Shown here: piece after piece, positions 42,143-54,600 of the stretch | How the letters are laid out: each line of letters opens with the position of its first letter | How positions within the stretch are numbered: position 1 is the first letter of the stretch | Program-made: the position numbers and the translations under genes | Assembly: GCA_015179045.1 (NCBI GenBank) | Contig: WHUZ01000028.1 | Coordinates: forward strand, 248,001-312,000 | Reading direction: 5' to 3' | DNA from: Kalaharituber pfeilii | Lineage: Eukaryota; Ascomycota; Pezizomycetes; Pezizales; Pezizaceae | Length of the DNA stretch: 64,000 nt | The notes under the pieces: generated by a model | What the model was told of the DNA's origin: nothing | Database searches by the model: none | Seen by the model: only the letters and a program-made list of their open reading frames with translations

Positions 42143-44405
42143 GTTGGCAAAGAGGGGCCGGCTAAGGAAAGATGGAAAGCTGCGAAATACAAGTTGGGGT
42201 CAAGTCGAGATGGATTTGCACAATTATGATGGCTCGAGCATTGCGTTTTACTTTGTGCATTGCAAGTGCAAATATTTATTCGGTGCTTGAACAATTGGAT
42301 CGCCAAGAAATGTGGCGCACGGTTAGATTAAGGCCACCAATAGCCATGATGTCAGGCGGAACCGGATTATTGAGGACAATCGTCTTGGATATGTCTCTGC
42401 AACGATGACATATTCGTTACTCCGCCGTGACAAATGTGCTAAGGCTTCGATGCTTTGACCTTAGAAATTTTCGATGGGGTATTTCGCTTGAGTTGAAGCT
42501 GCTCATTTACGTCGCAATTTGTGGTGTATGTGTAGTGAATGTAATAATGCAGCATATTTAGGCACTTGTTATTCCTTATATCCAAGAAGATAATAGATAT
42601 ATGGGCATCAAAGCAGTTGTCGTAATAAGCGAACATGTAGCATTTTTGAAACAGGCAATCAAGCAACGTAAACGTGCAGCGGCAGCTTTCACTTTCCAAT
42701 TTAACGCACGTGGTCGACATCCCTGTAAACGCAGAAAATGTCACTAAGTATTGCAGAGAACACAGATAAACCGTCAACGGGGAAGAAAATACCTGAATCT
42801 CGTAACAGAGGAGTTGCCCCTGGCTTTTCCGAGGTAAATACGTCTGATGTTCTCGAGTACTACCTATCTGTTGGGGTCGCGTGAGACATGCATCAGCGAG
42901 ACGCCCTTGCGAAACAAAACAACAGAAACAAAATTGTTTCTAAATTTTAACACAGATCAGGGTTCTAATATCCATTCATGCGACCTATTGTATTTCTATA
43001 ATTTTCTTGCTATTTTATTGATTTCCTCGTAATCCTTTTGAGGGGTGCTGAAAAGTAGTGTAGGGGGGTACTACTCTGTTCTCCTATCCAGGTACTGCTC
43101 GGATGTTCCTCCAAGGGATGGTGGGCGGATACATGGCAACCAAAGCTGAAGGATGACCGTTCCTTTCCATTTATTACTATTTAATGTTATTTTATTTCAT
43201 TTTGACACTAAACGAGTAGCAGCTTTAAACTATTATAACGAAAAATCGTACCTTGAGTTGAGCTTCCTGTCTTGTTGATATTCAAATTTTAAATTGATCG
43301 TAATAAATATGGTTAGCAATTTGCTGGTTGCTTAATCAAAGTTCACCAGACTCATACATGGTAATAAAGGGGTGCTGTCATAGGCTGAGAGTCTGCATGC
43401 AACGCACACACAAGAACAGAAAAAACGGCGGATTCAGGGAACCCAAATGAATATAAAGGCGGTAGAGGAGCTTGAGGAGGAAGGAGTTCGGGATTTGAGG
43501 TAGAAGGTGGGAAGCGAGAATGGCTGGTGGCAGAGCAGGTGGGGAAAGCAGGCATCGAGATCCTCAAGTGGAGCAGCAGGCCGATGTTCAGGCCACACGG
43601 AGTAGGGAGGTTAGAAACAGCGAGAGCACTGTTGAGGTTGTAAGAGGCTATGGGCCCATGGGGAGCAGCGTATTGGGCAAGGAAGAAGGCTCCAAGCCCG
43701 AATTAGCAAGGAGGATCACGGATGAAAACCGCAGGAGCAGAATGGAGATGATAAAGTCAATATCCGGGCTGAGCACATAACGAACGCAGACACCCTACGA
43801 ACACTGAGGGGGGCCGGGAGTGGCAGTTAGTTGCGGTATCAGACACTTGGTGAGGGCCTTCATACTCCAACTGTACGGCATCGGGTACATGTTGAAGCCC
43901 CCGGTGAGCGATCTTACTTGAGCTGGAACAGCTAGAGGAGAGTGTTCATGGGAGTACGCCTGGATGAGAGCCGAATGCAAGTGCCTAGATTTGCCGTCAG
44001 GAAACCACAGAAGGGTGGTGCAGGGAGGGGTACATCGAGGTCGATCTATATATCGGGGAGGAAGTGCCGCTGACAACGACGCAGAAGGGTCGCACAATAA
44101 AGATGCCGAAGGGGGAGGTCGGCTCATTATGTAATCGTGTCCACGCATGGCCAATTCTGTGTGCACGCACTGCAAACCTTGGCAGCAGTCCTCCATATAT
44201 TTATCCTTCGCCTCCGGCCATCTTATCTAACAACTCCCGTGCATTCATAGGTTACTAAGCACTGCACTCCACTGTGCTCATTACAATACAGATGCCATTG
44301 GTATATATATAGAACAGGCATAACGAAATGGAAAGATAATAAACGATTGCATAACACGAAAACAAATAGAAAAAGTTCACAAGAACGAAAAAACACATGG
44401 GAGCC
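42143..44405. other. no gene firmly recognised
   Basis: The minus frame at 42439-42777 contains a possible intron (GTATTTTC ... GCGTTTACAG, about 42723-42792), but flanking frames give no domain. The plus frame at 43520-43780 is charged (Arg/Glu-rich) and unrecognised. Confidence 0.35.
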
Positions 44406-44419
44406 AACCTACCCACCGA

Positions 44420-44577
44420 ATACATGTATTTAGGTCGGGGTTAGGATTGGGGTTTTTTTAGGCGGGAATGTTTCTGTCGCTGTTTTTAACCTTCTTTTTA
44501 TTTATTTAGCTAAACATCGCCATAGCCCTTAGGGCGGCATGCGATAAATGATATAAAAAAAAAAAAAAAAAAAAAAA
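44420..44577 (+). mobile_element. F1 insertion, 158 bp
   Basis: A short 3' UTR body, the A:T hairpin (ACATCGCC ... GCGATAAATG) and poly(A), with the perfect 14 bp duplication AACCTACCCACCGA (44406-44419, 44578-44591). Confidence 0.93.
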
Positions 44578-44591
44578 AACCTACCCACCGA

Positions 44592-45014
44592 GTAGGGAAA
44601 AAGTTAGCTATGCAAGACGCTGGTGGAGGTGGGTGGGAGAGACTGGGAGGAGCTGTTCGGAGGCGTGGTTGGCGAGGAGACATTTCTCACGGATGGACGA
44701 TAATGCTCTGGTTCCATATGATTAAACTATAGTCGAACTATTTTTTGTTTTTTGATGGCGCATGGGGACGGCCTGCGGTGTTGAATAGCCTCAAGAGGGC
44801 ATACATGATAATTAAAAGAATAAAAATATCACATCGGCACGAATCTCGGGGGAATTCGTGGATCATATTGAAAGGTCAGGTGTGTCGAGGTTGAAAAATC
44901 GGACTACGGTAAATGCATCCGACTGGACAGGCGGCATTACATTCATTGATGGGAAACAGACGGAGATGTATCCGTGTGACGTTACGTGCGGGTTCAATAG
45001 GGATAGTTTGGGCG
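44592..45014. other. no gene recognised
   Basis: Short frames only. Confidence 0.4.
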
Positions 45015-45225
45015 ATTGTAATGGTAGTGGGCGTGTGGGAATAGAGGGACAACGCAGGATGCGACACGACAGAATTCCTTGATAATCTCAATAATACATG
45101 GCGAGGCTTCCACAGCCATACATATATAGAAAATATGATCACGAAGTTGCATACAAAGCCATGGACCATAATAGCTAACGCATTCGGTCTGCCAAATATC
45201 AAGAGTGCATGGCCCGCCTCATGGC
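45015..45225. repeat. dispersed repeat, copy 2
   Basis: Diverged inverted partner of 13545-13745. See shared blocks such as GCATACAAAGCCATGGACCA. Confidence 0.65.
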
Positions 45226-45589
45226 CCCTACTGATATCTGACAGTGTTAGTGAACTCCGACAAGATCGACAGTCATGTCCGGCCGGTCATTGCATGTCCA
45301 GTCTGGACATTGTCGCGAATCCCTTGGACTGCCAGGGCGTGGCCTATACGCCTTCGGTAGTGATGGTTTCCAACAGGGAGGGGGAAGGAGTAGCAGGGAA
45401 AAGAGCTTTCGGGGATACATTGCAGTTGCTGTGAACGGAACGAGTGAGCAGGTCCGCTGCGTTAGATCACGAAGTTGGTGCATGCGCTGAGTGTAATGGA
45501 AATATCATGAAACTAGTAAACAAAAACACAAAGGAAAAAAAGAAAAAAAGAAAAAAGACGCACAAAAGAAATGCACACCAGCTCAACCA

Positions 45590-46302
45590 TCAGTTTTTCC
45601 AATCAGGTTTTTTGGCAACCTGCTTTCCCTTGCCTCCTCCCACATCCTTCCTACTTGCCGAAGGGCCCGGCGTTGGCTCCACCTCCACAGCCACCCCCTG
45701 TTCTGGCCTCTCGGCCGGCGTTCTTGGTCTCGACGGCGGGGAGGATGGCGCACGCTGGTGCTGCAGCCGTGCAAGTTCCACCTCCAACCGCTTCATCTCC
45801 AAATCCCTCTCCATCTCCAACTTCCATCTGTCCCACTCCCGCTGCAACCTCCTCTCTTCCACTCTCTCCTGCCTCTCTTCCGCTCTCTCCTGCCTCTCCT
45901 CCCGCCTAATCTCGGCCTCTCTATGAAACTCCCCCTGCTTGTTGTGGAGAGCCAACTGATGCATATGATCTCTTTGTCGCCTTTCCGCATGCGTTCCCAG
46001 GCCCAGAATCTTATTTCCCGAGATGTAAAAAATAGAGCAGCGGCAATAACTATGGTCGCAAGAATCAAATCTCCTGTGCTGGTAAAATACTGTCCCAGTG
46101 CAGCCACTGCCGCCGCGACGCTGGAGATCACCTTAGGGATTTCTCCATCATTAGAAATCCTAGAGACCCTGGAAGCTTAGCCACTGTTTCTCGTAGAAGG
46201 GAAGGTTTCCCAAAGACTTGCATGGCAGGAGGGAGGGGATGCCTACGCCATCGGGACCAGCAGGGCTACCACTATGGCCAGAACGAAGGAGGTGAAGTGC
46301 AT
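45590..46302 (-). CDS. small membrane / coiled-coil protein (hypothetical, one apparent frameshift)
   Basis: Exon 1 starts at ATG 46302 (MHFTSFVLAIVVALLVPMA), a signal-peptide-like stretch. A 78 bp intron (46169-46246, GTAGGC ... GGCTAAGCTTCCAG) joins in phase to VSRISNDGEIPKVISSVAAA, VAALGQYFTSTGDLILATIV and IAAALFFTSREIRF, with one membrane helix. A shift of frame near 45985 is then needed to continue into a long charged helix (HREAEIRREERQERAEERQE, WDRWKLEMERDLEMKRLEVE) and a Pro-rich Lys-ended tail to 45590. No family was recognised. The shift may be a mutation or a missed mini-intron. The first exon could start further upstream (ATG at 46503). Confidence 0.45.
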
Positions 46303-46819
46303 GGAAGATTCTCCTCGGGGACCAGTGAAACAGGGAGATTTGAGTCGCTGGGGTTGTCCTTTGGGAGTTGCGGAGGATAGGCAGGATGGAGATGGAGGAT
46401 GAGGCCCCGGGGCTGCCGCTGCAGCACGTCTCGTGGTGTGCGTGGTGTGCCCCGAAGGGGCAGTCGCAAGGGCATGCATAGCTGGAAAGTAAGCCTGGCC
46501 CATTTACAGGCAATGCGCACACGCAGCCAGAATACTAAAGTACTTATAGTGTTGCTTGAAAGCCGACGTGGCCACCAACTTAGTTAAGAATATTCCACAC
46601 GTAATCATGAGCTTGTTCTGCAAAACCGATGGAACCTATGACTTAGCCACGAACCCAATTTTCTCGGTAGCCGGTGTGGTGACCATGCCACCGGTGGAAG
46701 CCTGGCCTTGGCCACACACACAAGCGAGACGTGTGGTCGCTTAGATAGGGCCAGCGTCTCCAAGGTTTATGTAGATAACACTGTAGCTCGGGACATGGAC
46801 AGATTAATCATGGAGAGGA

Positions 46820-46915
46820 TGTTCTGGTCCCCCTCGCGAGCGGACCAGTCCTCTCACGAATAAAACTTTTTCGCGCTCTTAGATTAAAGGTTTTGTACAC
46901 TGATAACGGAGTTAT
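46820..46915. repeat. dispersed repeat related to 570-665
   Basis: Inverted, diverged copy (GGACCAGTCC, GAATAAAACTTTTTCGCG, AAAGGTTTTGTACA). Confidence 0.5.
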
Positions 46916-47099
46916 TACAGCATCGTTGATTTTCATTCCCTGCTGTCATCCATGCATATTTGTTTTCAACTTTGTTCGTTTCTGATTAACATAACCGTTA
47001 ATCATCTAGCGGTCCCACAGTTCTCATCACTCACCACGTTCGACACAATACTGACTGTCCTATAGCGGCCCCTATGAATTCGAGGAAGACGTGGAGGTG

Positions 47100-47169
47100 T
47101 TTTTTTTTTTTTTTTTTTTTTTAATATTTCACGTAACCCCACTTGCAGCTGTTCGCCATGGCAGGGCAT
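47100..47169 (-). mobile_element. F2 short tail insertion
   Basis: Poly(T), then the complement of the F2 tail, with the perfect 9 bp duplication GTGGAGGTG (47091-47099, 47170-47178). Confidence 0.9.
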
Positions 47170-47179
47170 GTGGAGGTGG

Positions 47180-47905
47180 ATGGAAATGGGCTATGTGATA
47201 GTTTGCTGCGGGGTAGCGCCCTAGCGCCTTTCGCTCAAGTTCATAAAAGTGAGAGAAGCTGTGCTGTTCCAACCACAATAAAAAAGCGTGCTTAGCACCT
47301 GAGAGGAAAGCATACAACGATGTGGGGAAGTTTACAGGATAGACGGAATTCAGGACATAACACGTGCATAGAGTGGAAGCTCTGTATCTCGAATACCGCA
47401 CGAAAGCCAAAGGCGTGTCTCTGGAATTCTGTACAGTGGGATACGCGCTATCTTCGTCGGTGAAGGTGGTCCATCCCCAAGCCTGTTGGACGGGCAGAAG
47501 TCAACGCGGTGCACCTCTACCCATACACAAATTCCTGAGACATCTTCATGATCCATTTTTGGTTGGCCTTTTGAAATATTAGGAATGAGAGCGAAGAACA
47601 ACCGTCCCCAACATCCGCTCCAACCGCACCCTTCCAGCGTGGATGCGCACTGCTGTCGTAAGTGGTATGGTGCACCCGCTGAGCACCAGGAACCCAGGTG
47701 TGCGGCAGATCGTCGATGGGGACGGAGCTGTCCAGGGGCCGGATCACAATATGCTCGCAAATATCCTCTGTGAACTGGGGTGTATCAATCCGGAAGACAT
47801 CTGTGTATATGGCGTAATGTCGATTCACACTTACTGGCTGCATGGGATGCATATTGCCCAAGTGGCCTCCCGGTGGCCGGTACTGATTAGCTCTAGTACG
47901 ATCGT
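47180..47905. other. no gene recognised
   Basis: A minus frame 47517-47951 continues through the poly(T) of the next insert and is probably spurious. The segment MQPVSVNRHYAIYTDVFRID and FTEDICEHIVIRPLDSS reads like protein but could not be extended or identified. Confidence 0.35.
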
Positions 47906-47907
47906 CT

Positions 47908-48240
47908 TTTTTTTTTTTTTTTACATCACGTAACCCCGCTTGCAGCGCCAAGCCATGGCAGGGTCCCTGGGCAAGCCCTCAAAGCCCGGAGACAGGCTTA
48001 ACAAAGAAACTTCTATATACACACATCCCCGTTCCACCCCCCCCTCTCCCCTTCTAGAAACCTGATTCCAATAACTTCCGGACAGTTCTTCCGGTTTCTG
48101 CATCAGGGAGGCTCCCCTATATCTTTCCACCTCTCCCCCCTCCCCTCTTCTCCACACCTTCGCATCCCGGAACGCAAAGCCCTCTTTGCTGTTCGGAGCC
48201 GCATCTCCTTTCGAGCTCAGCTCTGTCACTCTAGATATCA
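47908..48240 (-). mobile_element. F2b retroposon, longest copy
   Basis: Poly(T), the F2b tail (CCATGGCAGGGTCCCTGG, AGCCCGGAGACAGGCTT), then the same body as 29652-29883 in reverse plus about 80 bp more (CGCATCCCGGAACGCAAAGC). No clear duplication was found. Confidence 0.75.
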
Positions 48241-48329
48241 ATTAGACATCTTCAATAAGTATACCCAGAATTAGATATTGTGATAATAATTCACTTGTTG
48301 CTAATTACATCTCTGATTTCCGCCCTTTA

Positions 48330-48765
48330 CCGATGCGACCAGAGTTGCTGGTATCCTCGCTTTGGCGCTTGCGCTTGTGGAGACTCTGGCAAACTATGCA
48401 AACTACACATTCCCAGTTGGACCTGTGCCGAACGATGCTATTGACTTGCTCACTGAAGTTGGTGCACTGAGTCACGTTCTCTCGTTAGTTACCTCACTCA
48501 ACGACGAAGAGCTTAATGGGAATTTAGCCATAAGGTTCCATTTCACGAGGTACTTGCGATATGTGGGAGGATGATGAAAGATCTTCACATAGTCTTATTG
48601 AGAGTTCAACCATCAGGGGACCGGATTAGGCCTCACGTTTGGCCTTTCACTGCGCAAAGCTGTGTTGAGACAGTGACCGCATTGCGTCAATACACTGAAA
48701 CAATTGAGCTTATGCTTACCGCCAACATTGTGAGTGGTGATGATGATGAGCCAAAGAACCAGATA
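48330..48765 (+). pseudogene. decayed NLR-type N-terminal domain
   Basis: DATRVAGILALALALVETLA, NDAIDLLTEVGALSHVLSLV, then after a frameshift MMKDLHIVLLRVQ and SCVETVTALRQYTETIELML. These match, in order, the first-exon domain of the two NLR genes and of the next gene (LLTEI-ALSHVL, TL-CTQTIEFSL). It is a broken tandem copy lying just upstream of the complete one at 48847. An F1 tail is inserted at its end. Confidence 0.75.
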
Positions 48766-48828
48766 ACATCGCCATAGCCCTTAGGGCGGCACGCGATTAA
48801 TGAAATAAAAAAAGAAAAAAAAAAAAAA
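48766..48828 (+). mobile_element. minimal F1 insertion between domain copies
   Basis: F1 tail (ACATCGCC, A:T type) and an A-rich end, with the perfect 13 bp duplication AAAGAACCAGATA (48753-48765, 48829-48841). Confidence 0.92.
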
Positions 48829-48846
48829 AAAGAACCAGATATACAA

Positions 48847-51183
48847 ATGGATCCCTTTTTCATTGCAACTGGAGCTGATGGTCTCCTGCAGTTAACAATG
48901 GAACTTGCGGAAATCCTGACAGCGTACACGATGAAGGTCAACGCTACTACAGAGGAAGCTTCTGACTTACTCACTGAGATTAATGCACTGCGTCATGTGC
49001 TTGACCACCTAATTAGGTTCCTGAGAAAGGAAGACATCAGAGGGAATTTTCGCAGAGCCTCCGATCTCTGTGTCATAATTGGGACCTGTAAGAGCGAGAT
49101 CAGAGGCCTTCAACCAGACTTAGTCAAGCTTCGACTGAGAGAGGGAGAACCGTCAGCAGGCTTCCCAGAGCACTTGTCAGACCTCGGGAATAGCACGCAT
49201 TGGTCTCACGCGAAGAAAGTTTGGCTCAAGCTGGTACAGGCGTTGCATAGTTGTATTCGAAGGATCATTATCGAGAAGTGGTACTTTCCAATACCTAGTA
49301 GAGACTCTCATTTCCATTGGTAAATCAATTACTAACCCGTCAAAGTGAACTTCTTTGCAAGGATTCCTCTAAAGTCACGACGGCCTTCGCGCAGCATAAG
49401 CGGCAACTGCTTTCCGTTTTGTCACTTGTTCGTGCTGTCTCAGCGGAGGTGTCTACAATGATGCTTACTAGTGCTGGCAGCAATTCCGAACGTTCAGCTT
49501 CCGATGTCCATATTTCTCAACCAGCAGAAATGGAGATGCTATTGCTAGATTCGACACCGCCGTTTCCAATGCCCTATAGTGAGAATAGTACAACTCTCCG
49601 TAGTTATCACCAAGTCAAGCCCAACAGTTTCTTGCCACTGTCCACCGCTGACTCACAACCTCGGCCCACATTCCGCACCGGCGATATCCTTACCGCAGAC
49701 GTCCTATGCAATCAGCTCAGTGGGGAGGTTCTTCTTCACGCCCTCACACCCCTCCAGTGTTCCCAACCGGCCAGGCCGCCGACCAGGCCGCCTGGACCGG
49801 CCGGCTTGGCGGCCTGGCTTGGCAGGCCTGAAACAGCCCAGGCCGGCCAGGCCAAGGTTACAGATGGCCCAGGCCGGCCTGGGCGGTTTCAGACCGTCCA
49901 GACTGCCCAGGCCGCCCAGGCCGCCCAGGCCGGTCCAGGCCGTCCAGGCCGTCCAGGCCGCCCAGGCTGGTCCAGGCCGGTCCAGGCCGCCCAGGCCGTC
50001 CAGGCCATTCAGGCCGTTCAAGCAATTTCAGGGGCAGGAGGGCTGGTTACGAGGCTATTTCAGGGGCCACCTTCAGGTTACTTGGACACGGATTTAATAT
50101 GAACCTTTCAATATTTTCGGATAACTATCTAGACTTTTTTTTATTGAGCAGCGCGTTTCGCAGGTATTCAGGTAAGTAATTTTTTTTTTGTATCGCTTGA
50201 CTATATACTAATTTCTTATTAGTATTGCAGGGAGACAGACATTCCAACCACCGTTACTGGCGATGATAATTCCTTTAGTATTCTCCTATTTTTCACTCTC
50301 CATAGTGCAGTTCAAGTTTTGACCTTGCATCGACGATTCCCTGCAGTCCAATCTAATGCCGATATTGAGTCTTCTGGAATTTGGGTTACAAAAATCTGGT
50401 GCGACAAAGTTGGATTTGACACAATGGTGAAGATGTGCATGGCTAATGGAAAGCGATACTGGCGGTGTAAAATCAGCAAGCAAAATCCTAAACATTAGAG
50501 AATGAGGTATACGTAGAATTTAGAGTACGTTCTGTATATAGCTAGCTACTGTATAACTTAACTCACACTGCAGCCTGAATGGCCTGGACCGGCCTGAATG
50601 GCCTGGACCGGCCTGAAACATTCAGGCCGCCTGGACCGGCTCGGGCGGACCTCACGGCCGGCCTGAATGTTTCAGGCCGGCCCAGGCCTAGATTTCTATG
50701 GCCCAGGCCGGCCAGGCCATACCCTTGGCCTGGCCTGGCCGGCCCGTTGGGAACACTGCACCCCTCGCTGGGCTAAGCAGAGATTCAGTTGAACGACTTC
50801 AAAACTTGATCTTGAGGGATATCCGGTACTTCATTTCGAGAAATTTTGACTTCGGTATAGCATATGCAGCAGTTCGTGCTTGCATGGAAGCACTTTAATG
50901 AGCCAGAATTTGACGTGGCGGCGCAAAGGGTGTGGTGGCTAGAGAAAGCAAAGGAAATTGACATGGAGCGCCGCAGGGCAATTTACAAGGACAGCACTGG
51001 ACAGGAGCTTATTCACTCGCCATATTTGGTCATGCCACGCCGCATCTGGGATCTTAAGAGCAACCGCGTGGTGGAGTTCCGGATGTTGCATGCAGAAGCC
51101 CAGTCCATGCCAGTTCTGCAACTCGGAAAACAATTACATCCTACCTTTTGGGCTCCGAGTACAGCAGTTAGGCCCAGGGTTTG
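48847..51183 (+). pseudogene. HET-domain gene, 5' part: NLR-type N-terminal domain and linker
   Basis: Exon 1 48847-49280 (MDPFFIATGADGLLQLTMEL, AEILTAYTMKV) carries the same N-terminal domain as the NLR genes. A 65 bp intron (49281-49345, branch TTACTAACCC) lies at the same place. Exon 2 starts ELLCKDSSKVTTAFAQHKRQ. A 1 kb hAT element interrupts it after HALTPL. Beyond it the frame resumes (GLSRDSVERLQNLILRDIRY, IAYAAVRACMEAL). One T too many near 50895 shifts the frame, then it continues NEPEFDVAAQRVWWLEKAKE to SPYLVMPRRIWDLKSNRVVE. The latter motif usually sits just before a HET domain. It ends at donor GTAAGT (51184). The continuation, in matching phase, is at 56953. Confidence 0.7.
49755..50758. 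mobile_element. 1 kb non-autonomous hAT element
   Basis: The termini CAGTGTTCCCAAC-GGCC and complement are flanked by the perfect 8 bp duplication CACCCCTC (49747-49754, 50759-50766). Both subterminal regions (49770-50030, 50570-50750) are dense in GGCC(T/A)GGCC and CCAGGCC units, likely transposase binding sites. The middle holds a short decayed frame (SSGIWVTKIWCDKVG, NGKRYWRCKI, about 50340-50500) that may be a relic of the BED-finger start of a hAT transposase, plus an intron-like GTAAGT segment. It is related to the 119 bp MITE at 4708-4826. Confidence 0.93.
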
Positions 51184-51648
51184 GTAAGTGTCAACTTGCA
51201 ATTTTATCAATTGACTATCAGAGAGTGTAACGTGAGCTAGGGGAGAACCGAATTGTTGCTATTCTGAAGAAAACATTTCAGCATGGAATGAAACAAGGCA
51301 TGAAAGACAGTGATTGGCAATTTGTGTTGCCAGGATAATTCACAACAGCAAAACAGATAGACAGGGCATACAAAGAACGAAACAACATATTAACTCTGAA
51401 TTATGCAAACGGAAACCTTATACTCCCTTGGCGCGGGCAGACCTCCCCGGGTAAATGTTCCCTATACTTTCCTGCATATATGGCAGTCGATGTGCATCCT
51501 TTCATACTTTGAGCTGGAAGGTTGAAAACTATATAGGACCATCCCCTGTTCGACTACCTACCTGTAAGACCGACATTCTCTCCTATTCTCCGGGTGACGT
51601 TACGTCCACGTATGAATGGCCCAGCAGGCAACCGTACTACAGTGAAAG

Positions 51649-54600
51649 TCAGGTCTGTCCGAAGTAGTCACTCGCGTTTTCATTGACATCAGCTCGCTCA
51701 AGCAGCACGCGCATTACTGCCTCATGGCCCCACATGGTGGCGTATGAAAGCGGAGTGTAGCCATCCGTAGTGCGTGCATTTACATCGACATCAGTCCGCT
51801 CGAGCAGCAAGCGCACTATTGGCTCATGGCCTCTCCCGGCGGCGTATGAAAGCGGACTCCAGCCAAATCTGCTGCGTGCATTTACATCGGCATCAGCTCG
51901 CTCAAGCAGCAAGCACACTATTGCCTCATGACCCCTCCCAGCGGCGTATGAAAGGGGAGTCCTCTCCTGTGTATCCTGCGTGTTTATGTCGACATCAGCT
52001 TGCTCGAGCAGCAAGCGCACTACTGCCTCATGGCCTCTCCCGGCGGCGTATGAAAGGGGAGTCCTCTCCTGTGTATCCTGCGTGTTTATGTCGACATCAG
52101 CTCGCTCAAGCAGCAAGCGCACCACTGCCTCATGGCCTCCCTTGGCGGCATCTGACAGCGCAGTCTGGCCGAAGCGACCTCTCGCGTTTACATCGACATC
52201 AGCTCGCTCAAGCAGCAAGCGCACCACTGCCTCATGGCCCCACATGGTGGCGTATGAAAGCGCAGTCTGGTCGTAGCGACCTCTCGCGTTTACATCGACA
52301 TCAGCCCGCTGAAGCAGCAAGCGCACTATTGCCTCATGGCCTCCCTTGACGGCATATGACAGCGCAGTCTGGTCGTCGACATCTCTCGCGTTTACATCGA
52401 TATCAGCCCGCTCAAGTAGCAAGCGCACTACTGCCTCATGGCCTCCCTTGGCGGCATATGAAAGCGCAGTCTGGACGTCGACACCTCTCGCGTTTACATC
52501 GATATCAGCCCGCTCAAGCAGCAAGCGCACTACTGCCTCATGGCCTCCCTTGGCGGCATATGAAAGCGCAGTCTGGTCGTCGACATCTCTCGCGTTTACA
52601 TCGATATCAGCCCGCTCAAGCAGCAAGTGCACTACTGCCTCATGGCCTCCCTTGGCGGCATATGAAAGGGGAGTCCTCTTCTGTCGACCTTGCGCGTTTA
52701 CATCGACATCAGCTCGCTCAAGCAGCAAGCGCACCACTGCCTCATGGCCCCACATGGTGGCGTATGAAAGCGCAGTGCAGCCGACGGAACTTCTCGCGTT
52801 TACATCGACATCAGCCCGCTGAAGCAGCAAGCGCACTATTTCCTCATGGCCTCCCTCGGCGGCGTATGAGAGGGGAGTCCTCTTCTGTCGACCTTGCGCG
52901 TTTACATCGACATCAGCTCGCTCAAGCAGCAAGCGCACTACTGCCTCATGACCTCTCCTGGCGGCATATGAAAGCGCAGTCCGGCCGCGGGAACGTCTCT
53001 TGTTTACATCGACATCAGCTCGCTCAAGCAGCAAGCGCACTACTGCCTCATGACCTCTCTTGGCGGCATATGAAAGCGCAGTCCGGCCGCGGGAACTTCT
53101 CTTGTTTACATCGTCATCAGCTCGCTCAAGCAGCAAGCGCACTATCGCCTCATGGCCCCTCATGGTGGCGTGTGCAAGCGGAGTGTAGCCATCCGTACTG
53201 CGTGCATTTACATCGACATCAGCTCGCTCAAGCAGCAAGCGCACCACTGCCTCATGGCCTCCCTTGGCGGCATTTGAAAGAGCAGTATGGCTTGAGCGAC
53301 CTCTCGTGTTTACATCGACATCAGCTCGCTCAAGCAGCAGGCGCACCACTGCCTCATGGCCTCCCTGGGCGGCATATGAAAGCGGAGTGTAGCCATCCGT
53401 AGTGCGTGCATTTACATCGACATCAGCCCGCTCAAGCAGCAAGCGCACTATTGCCTCATGGCCTTCCTCGGCGGCATATGAAAGGGGAGTCCTCTTCTGT
53501 CGACCTTGCGCGTTTACATCGACATCAGCTCGCTCAAGCAGCAAGCGCACCACTGCCTCATGGCCTCCCTCGGCGGCATATGAAAGCGCAGTCTGGCCGC
53601 TGAAACCGATCGTGTTTACATCGACATCAGCTTGCTCAAGCAGCAAGCTGGCTACAGCCCCGTGGCCTTCCTTCGCAGCGTAAATCAGCGGCGTATTACC
53701 CTTGTCGCATTTGGTATTTGACTTTACGTCTGGGTTTCCTAGTAACATGCGCAGAACATCCTCGGTTCCAAAATGAGCAGCTGCATGGATCCCATAAAAC
53801 TTGACATTATCAATCCGCCGCCCGGGCCATCCAAAAGGCAGGTACCGAGACGCTAGGTATTCCCACAATACAAGAACTCCTGCGGCCCTATCATCTCGAA
53901 ACAGCTCGAGTGCTAGGGCACCAACCAATTCATCGCATTGCTTTCTTGCGTGGTGGCCCCACTGACACGCCGCATAGCTCAGTAACCCGAATTCCGATTT
54001 CAGTCGACGAAGGTCTGAGATTGAGGAACATGGAGCAGCTAGAGCACTGAAATTTAGATATGTTAAAAATGTCCTAGCAAGAGAAATGTGGCCAATTGGA
54101 AAGTGTTTTTCGTGGCATGACCTAAAATACTCCTGGAGTGTATAGTGCACTAGACGCACAGTGGATGTCTCATCGTCGACAATAACTAAGCCACAGCAGC
54201 AGTCAAGGAACGTCTTTTCAGAAGGAATATTGTCCTCATCCAGCGATGTATCTTCGTCCTCTACAGCTAGAGCATGGCGGAGCTCTATCACTTGTAGCGG
54301 TCGTTCGGCTAGGCATGTCCACATGAGCGCTTTCATACCTAGTTCAGCTCGGCTCGGTGACTGTTGAATCCTGACAATAGTCACCTCGTAGGCAGCGTGA
54401 AGGTCACTGGGTAGATTGCGAAGTGCAGATCGCCTCTTGGATATCGTCCGTTTCTGTAAGATCATAGCCATTTGTAATGCAGGCAGTAGAAACCTGATAA
54501 TACAAACCATTAATATGAGAAGGACGTGGATAGCAGTTTAAAAACATACATTCCCTGAGAGTTTTTTAGTAATACATCTAATATTTCCTCCTTTAACGTG

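Noticed and set aside
49579..50097. Pro/Arg/Gln/Ala-rich frames in several phases
   Set aside because: All phases are open because of GGCC-type subterminal repeats of the hAT element, and no protein features are present.
52346..53683. Long plus-strand open frames (for example 348 aa) opposite the NLR ankyrin array
   Set aside because: They arise from the 102 bp periodicity and codon usage of the antisense array. They have no start context and repeat the array's period.
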